From: Lyngbya sp. CCAP 1446/10
GTDB lineage: Bacteria > Cyanobacteriota > Cyanobacteriia > Cyanobacteriales > Microcoleaceae
DNA: 64,000 nt
Reading direction: 5' to 3'
Assembly (NCBI RefSeq): GCF_026130175.1
Contig: NZ_JAIGNI010000005.1
Location: 1 to 64,000, forward strand
Made by a program: the position numbers and the translations under genes. Under the pieces are notes generated by a model. The model saw only the letters and a program-made list of their open reading frames with translations. It was not told where the DNA came from and did no database searches. Below are positions 61,368 through 64,000 of the stretch, one piece after another. Positions within the stretch are counted from its first letter, which is position 1, and every line of letters begins with the position of its first letter.

Positions 61368-61751
61368 CTAATCTTGAACGTATTCTCGATCGCTCAACAA
61401 CGCCATTTCTGCCCGCACAAATTCCCGTCCCAGATAAGCCGCGTGATCGAACATCGTCACCGGGCTGGGGCGGGTTTCTTCTAGGATTTTGACGCAAAGT
61501 TCTTTGGCGGTTCTGCCGCTAAAAAGTGTGGACTGGCTGCGTTCTACCTTGCCGCGGGCGGGGATGGGTTTGCCGGTTTCGGGATCGACAGCGAGGCCGC
61601 GATCGTCGATAATGTTGGTGAAGTGTTTGGCGCAAATTAGGCTGGTTTCGCGATCGATGTAAATGATGAAGTAGCCGCCCGGATCGAGGTCTAGGTGGCG
61701 TTTGGAGAGGTTGTCATCGATGGCGGTGAGGTTTTCCAATGTTTGACTCAT
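61368..61751 (-). CDS. DUF4346-type conserved protein
   Basis: 127 residues. The pattern DLDPGGYFIIYIDRETSLICAKHFTNIIDDRGLAVDPETGKPIPARGKVER and the later HAAYLGREFVRAEMAL fit the DUF4346 family, known from cyanobacteria and archaea, in some cases attached to methyltransferase-like proteins. Function unknown. There is no operon partner. It is convergent with psb32, 52 bp apart, with heptamers between. Confidence 0.75.
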   Translation of the reverse strand: MSQTLENLTAIDDNLSKRHLDLDPGGYFIIYIDRETSLICAKHFTNIIDDRGLAVDPETGKPIPARGKVERSQSTLFSGRTAKELCVKILEETRPSPVTMFDHAAYLGREFVRAEMALLSDREYVQD

Positions 61752-61867
61752 GGTTGGGGAAAGGCAGTAAATAATCGCTGTATTTTTTTTTGCTATTTCT
61801 AGTTTAGTGGGCTGCGGCGCAAGTTTGGGAGTTTTCTAAGCGATTTTCTACGCAATATTTGTAGGAG

Positions 61868-61936
61868 GCAGAAACCGGGTTTTTTTAAGAAAATGCTGCA
61901 TCGAAGCCTTTAATCTCTAGAAAAACCCGGTTTCTT
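61868..61936. repeat. AGAAACCGGGTTTTTTT / AAAACCCGGTTTCTT pair
   Basis: Inverted halves separated by about 35 bp, able to form a hairpin. The 366-bp gap between the DUF4346 gene and the methyltransferase also holds a CTCTGCG repeat (62018-62062) and no gene. Confidence 0.75.
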
Positions 61937-62117
61937 TGATATTTATGCGTCCATCTATAGGGAAACAGCAAGGCCTAAGTCCGGCGCGGGACTTTTAATG
62001 ATTGGTAGAAGATTGAGGAACGAACCGCAGAGAGCGCATAGAACGCAGAGGAGCGAGCAGAGAGAGAAACACAATCTGTTATCATTGGGTTGAGTAACAG
62101 TTTGTCTTAAATTATAG

Positions 62118-63089
62118 ATGAAATTTATAGATTTATTTGCAGGAATAGGAGGTTTCAGACAAGGTTTTGAGAAAGCGGGATTTGAATGCGTTTTATCGTG
62201 CGAAATTGACAAAAACTGCCGCGAAGTTTACACTAATAATTTCAATGAGATTCCAGTAGGAGATATCAAAGAAATCAATTCAGCCGATTTTGATGACTTT
62301 GATGTTTTAGTTGCCGGATTTCCTTGTCAACCTTTTAGCATTTGCGGTAAAAAACTGGGTTTTGAAGATACGAGAGGAACGCTATTTTTCGAGATTTGTA
62401 AAATCATCAAAATCAAACAACCTCAAGTTATAGTCCTCGAAAATGTCAAGCACTTAATTCATCACGACAAGGGAAATACATTAAAAGTAATTATTGCCAG
62501 TCTTCGAGAGTTAGGATACAGCGTAGACTACAAAATCCTGAACGCTAAAGACTTTGGAATTCCTCAACATCGAGAAAGGATATTTATTATTGGAACTAAA
62601 GGTAAAGAGTTTGAATTTCATAGACTCAAAAGTAGGTTCCCTCCGAAACTAAGAGAATTTCTAGACGAATCAGGCGATTTTGAAATATTGGATAAATCCG
62701 AGTACACTTTAATCGATCGTCCAAAAAAGCAAGTTTCCGGGCTGTTATTTGTAGGTTACAGAAATAAAGGTACTTGGAAAACTGGTGTGAGGCCAAATAC
62801 AGAACATTTATCGAGAGTTCACAGACAGCCTAATCGAATTTATTCGGTAGATGGTGTGCATCCAACAATTCCTTCGCAAGAAACATCTGGCAGGTTTTTT
62901 ATCTATTTTCCTGAAACCAACACTGTGAGGAAACTTACGCTAAGAGAATGTTATCGACTGATGGGTTTTCCTGAAGATTTTAAGGTTCATCCCAGGGTTG
63001 GGGAAAGTTACAAGCAAATTGGGAATTCTGTTTGTGTGCCGGTGGTGGAAGCGATTGCGACAGAAATATTAAACCACTCTAGCCAATGA
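62118..63089 (+). CDS. DNA (cytosine-5-)-methyltransferase
   Basis: 323 residues with the m5C motifs: FIDLFAGIGGFRQGFEKAGF (I), PCQPFSICG with the catalytic Cys (IV, about 76), VLENVKHLI (VI), GIPQHRERIFIIG (VIII), a short target domain (about 195-265) and GNSVCVPVVEAIATEIL (X). It methylates cytosine in a specific DNA site. No restriction endonuclease is recognised next to it, so it is probably an orphan methyltransferase. The next gene on the opposite strand overlaps its 3' end by 82 bp. Confidence 0.92.
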   Translation: MKFIDLFAGIGGFRQGFEKAGFECVLSCEIDKNCREVYTNNFNEIPVGDIKEINSADFDDFDVLVAGFPCQPFSICGKKLGFEDTRGTLFFEICKIIKIKQPQVIVLENVKHLIHHDKGNTLKVIIASLRELGYSVDYKILNAKDFGIPQHRERIFIIGTKGKEFEFHRLKSRFPPKLREFLDESGDFEILDKSEYTLIDRPKKQVSGLLFVGYRNKGTWKTGVRPNTEHLSRVHRQPNRIYSVDGVHPTIPSQETSGRFFIYFPETNTVRKLTLRECYRLMGFPEDFKVHPRVGESYKQIGNSVCVPVVEAIATEILNHSSQ

Positions 63090-63466
63090 ACTAACGTTGA
63101 TGCGGAAATGAGATCTTCCGATTTATATTCCTCATTTTTTTGATGATAAACGTAAGTTTGAGCATCAGCATTAGATGGGCAGAATAACCTGACTCTACAA
63201 TCAGCATTTTTATTTTGCCAAGCAAGTCTGATACTACCTGCATCGTCTGTACTTGTTGATGCTTTAGGGAAATCATTGCCCAAAACATCATAGGCTTCTA
63301 CAATCAATTTCATCGCTGTCTTAAAAGCGTACTCAGTTGGTCTTAAAATTCCATATTCGTCGTCTTCTAAATCTAAAAGTTCCAGAAGACGTTCAACTGT
63401 CACGCGGAAGTTTGATAATCGCTTCGTGCTACTGCTATCAGTAATCTGTTCGTTAGCTACAGTCAT
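63008..63466 (-). CDS. Conserved cyanobacterial hypothetical protein
   Basis: 152 residues resembling a family of small cyanobacterial proteins that share RVTVERLLELLDLEDDEYGILRPTEYAFKTAMKLIVEA, the SIRLAWQN segment, and ASTLVHWLEW at the C-terminus. The last roughly 20 residues lie in DNA that also encodes the end of the methyltransferase, read in reverse, and probably are an extension beyond the normal WLEW end. The family is of unknown function. The convergent overlap (82 bp) is unusual, but both frames look genuine. Confidence 0.72.
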   Translation of the reverse strand: MTVANEQITDSSSTKRLSNFRVTVERLLELLDLEDDEYGILRPTEYAFKTAMKLIVEAYDVLGNDFPKASTSTDDAGSIRLAWQNKNADCRVRLFCPSNADAQTYVYHQKNEEYKSEDLISASTLVHWLEWFNISVAIASTTGTQTEFPICL

Positions 63467-63569
63467 AATATATAAATTCCTTAATGCCGATCGCCAATTT
63501 CATCTTAACACAGGCTTTTACTGCGATATTTGCCGTCAAAACTGATATCATTGGCGATCGCGCGACGAG

Positions 63570-63682
63570 CGATATTTGTAGGGAAACGGCACTGCCGTCT
63601 CCTCTATATTCGGTAGGGACACGGTACTGCCGTGTCCCTACCGAAAACCGCCAGTAGGGACACGGCACTGCCGTGTACTCTA
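63570..63682. repeat. GTAGGGACACGGCACTGCCGTGTCCCTAC hairpins
   Basis: Three related palindromic units, the middle one a perfect stem GGTAGGGACACGG/CCGTGTCCCTACC (about 63611-63642). It lies directly downstream of the aspartate kinase gene and may act as its terminator. Confidence 0.8.
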
Positions 63683-63689
63683 TATTTGA

Positions 63690-64000
63690 TTAAGCTGGAA
63701 CTTGGACTTTTTCACTTCCCGAAAGCTCAAAGGCCGCGTGAATTGCCTTCAAAGCTGTGACACCCTGTGCTTCATCCACAACGCAGCTAATTTTAATCTC
63801 AGAAGTCGCAATCATTTGAATGTTGATTTTGTGCTGCGAAAGCGCTTCAAACATCTTAGCCGCAACTCCCGGATGCGCTACCATCCCGGAACCGACAACG
63901 CTAACTTTGGCGATTTCTGTATCGACTGCTACTTCGCCCCAGCCAAATTCAACTGCTGATTTTTCCAGGACTTCTTTAGCTGCTTCTGCGTCAATTTGTG
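63690..64000 (-). CDS. lysC: Aspartate kinase, C-terminal part
   Basis: The gene runs off the right edge; only the last 103 codons are visible. They encode the ACT regulatory domains: WGEVAVDTEIAKVSVVGSGMVAHPGVAAKMFEALSQHKINIQMIATSEIKISCVVDE. Aspartate kinase starts synthesis of lysine, threonine and methionine; the ACT pair binds the feedback inhibitor. The start of the gene, catalytic domain and full domain count cannot be seen here. Confidence 0.9.
   Translation of the reverse strand, partial: QIDAEAAKEVLEKSAVEFGWGEVAVDTEIAKVSVVGSGMVAHPGVAAKMFEALSQHKINIQMIATSEIKISCVVDEAQGVTALKAIHAAFELSGSEKVQVPA

Noticed and set aside
63453-63668. 71-codon minus-strand frame upstream of the 63008-63466 gene
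   Set aside because: It is largely made of the GTAGGGACACGG repeat and has no family features.

Overview
The window is chromosomal DNA from a filamentous cyanobacterium, most likely an Oscillatoriales member of the Microcoleus/Oscillatoria type. The evidence is genes of oxygenic photosynthesis (ndhCKJ, rubA-ycf48-psbEFLJ, nblA, a CpcS-type lyase, cpcG, psb32), frequent GCGATCGC (HIP1) octamers, and very many short tandem heptanucleotide repeats and dispersed palindromes between genes. The genus is an inference from style and gene content; no database was searched.

Layout. 0-7 kb: a HicAB toxin-antitoxin pair, the ndhCKJ operon (minus), a lone tyrosine recombinase, then the plus-strand photosystem II assembly operon rubA-ycf48-psbEFLJ. 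7-14 kb: a class A penicillin-binding protein with an FHA domain, a tetrapyrrole pair (cobA and a CbiX/SirB chelatase), a manganese catalase, a protein kinase with a GUN4 domain, and tRNA-His(GUG). 14-20.5 kb: an accessory-looking stretch with a 1434-residue SF1 helicase, an overlapping winged-helix-like partner, and a xisH-xisI pair behind a perfect consensus promoter. 20.6-34 kb: SLH-domain protein, prs, yqeY, a second protein kinase with a proline-rich tail, bioD, an M20 amidohydrolase, a glycosyl-hydrolase-like protein, an oxidoreductase whose fused homologues carry SelD, and small metabolic genes. 34-38.4 kb: a HigBA-like module with a duplicated, truncated antitoxin, a radical SAM protein, lspA and bioY. 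38.9-46 kb: the pstSCAB phosphate operon behind a Pho-box-like array, then nblA, a phycobiliprotein lyase and cpcG. 46-52.7 kb: a pseudouridine synthase, then a 1483-residue CHAT/NB-ARC/TPR protein followed by a small unrecognised membrane protein. 52.8-64 kb: recQ, a phytanoyl-CoA dioxygenase family gene, an M23 peptidase, ftsH, an FMN reductase, psb32, an orphan cytosine-5 DNA methyltransferase and the 3' part of the aspartate kinase gene.

How the genes work together. The photosynthetic genes cover PSII assembly (rubA, ycf48, cytochrome b559, psbL, psbJ, psb32), PSII repair (ftsH), the NDH-1 complex, and both building and dismantling of phycobilisomes (cpcG, cpcS, nblA). The last group lies directly beside the phosphate-uptake operon, a plausible nutrient-stress link. 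The two most system-like unknowns are the helicase/winged-helix/XisHI stretch (14.4-20.5 kb) and the CHAT-NB-ARC-TPR gene with its membrane-protein neighbour (47.4-52.7 kb).

Repeats are a main feature. Heptamer arrays (GTTGACA-like and GTCATTA-like) lie directly after, or even supply, several stop codons. One family of about 100 bp occurs as an inverted pair at 6.8 and 47.2 kb. A hairpin family of about 135 bp occurs three times, with matched changes in its two arms.
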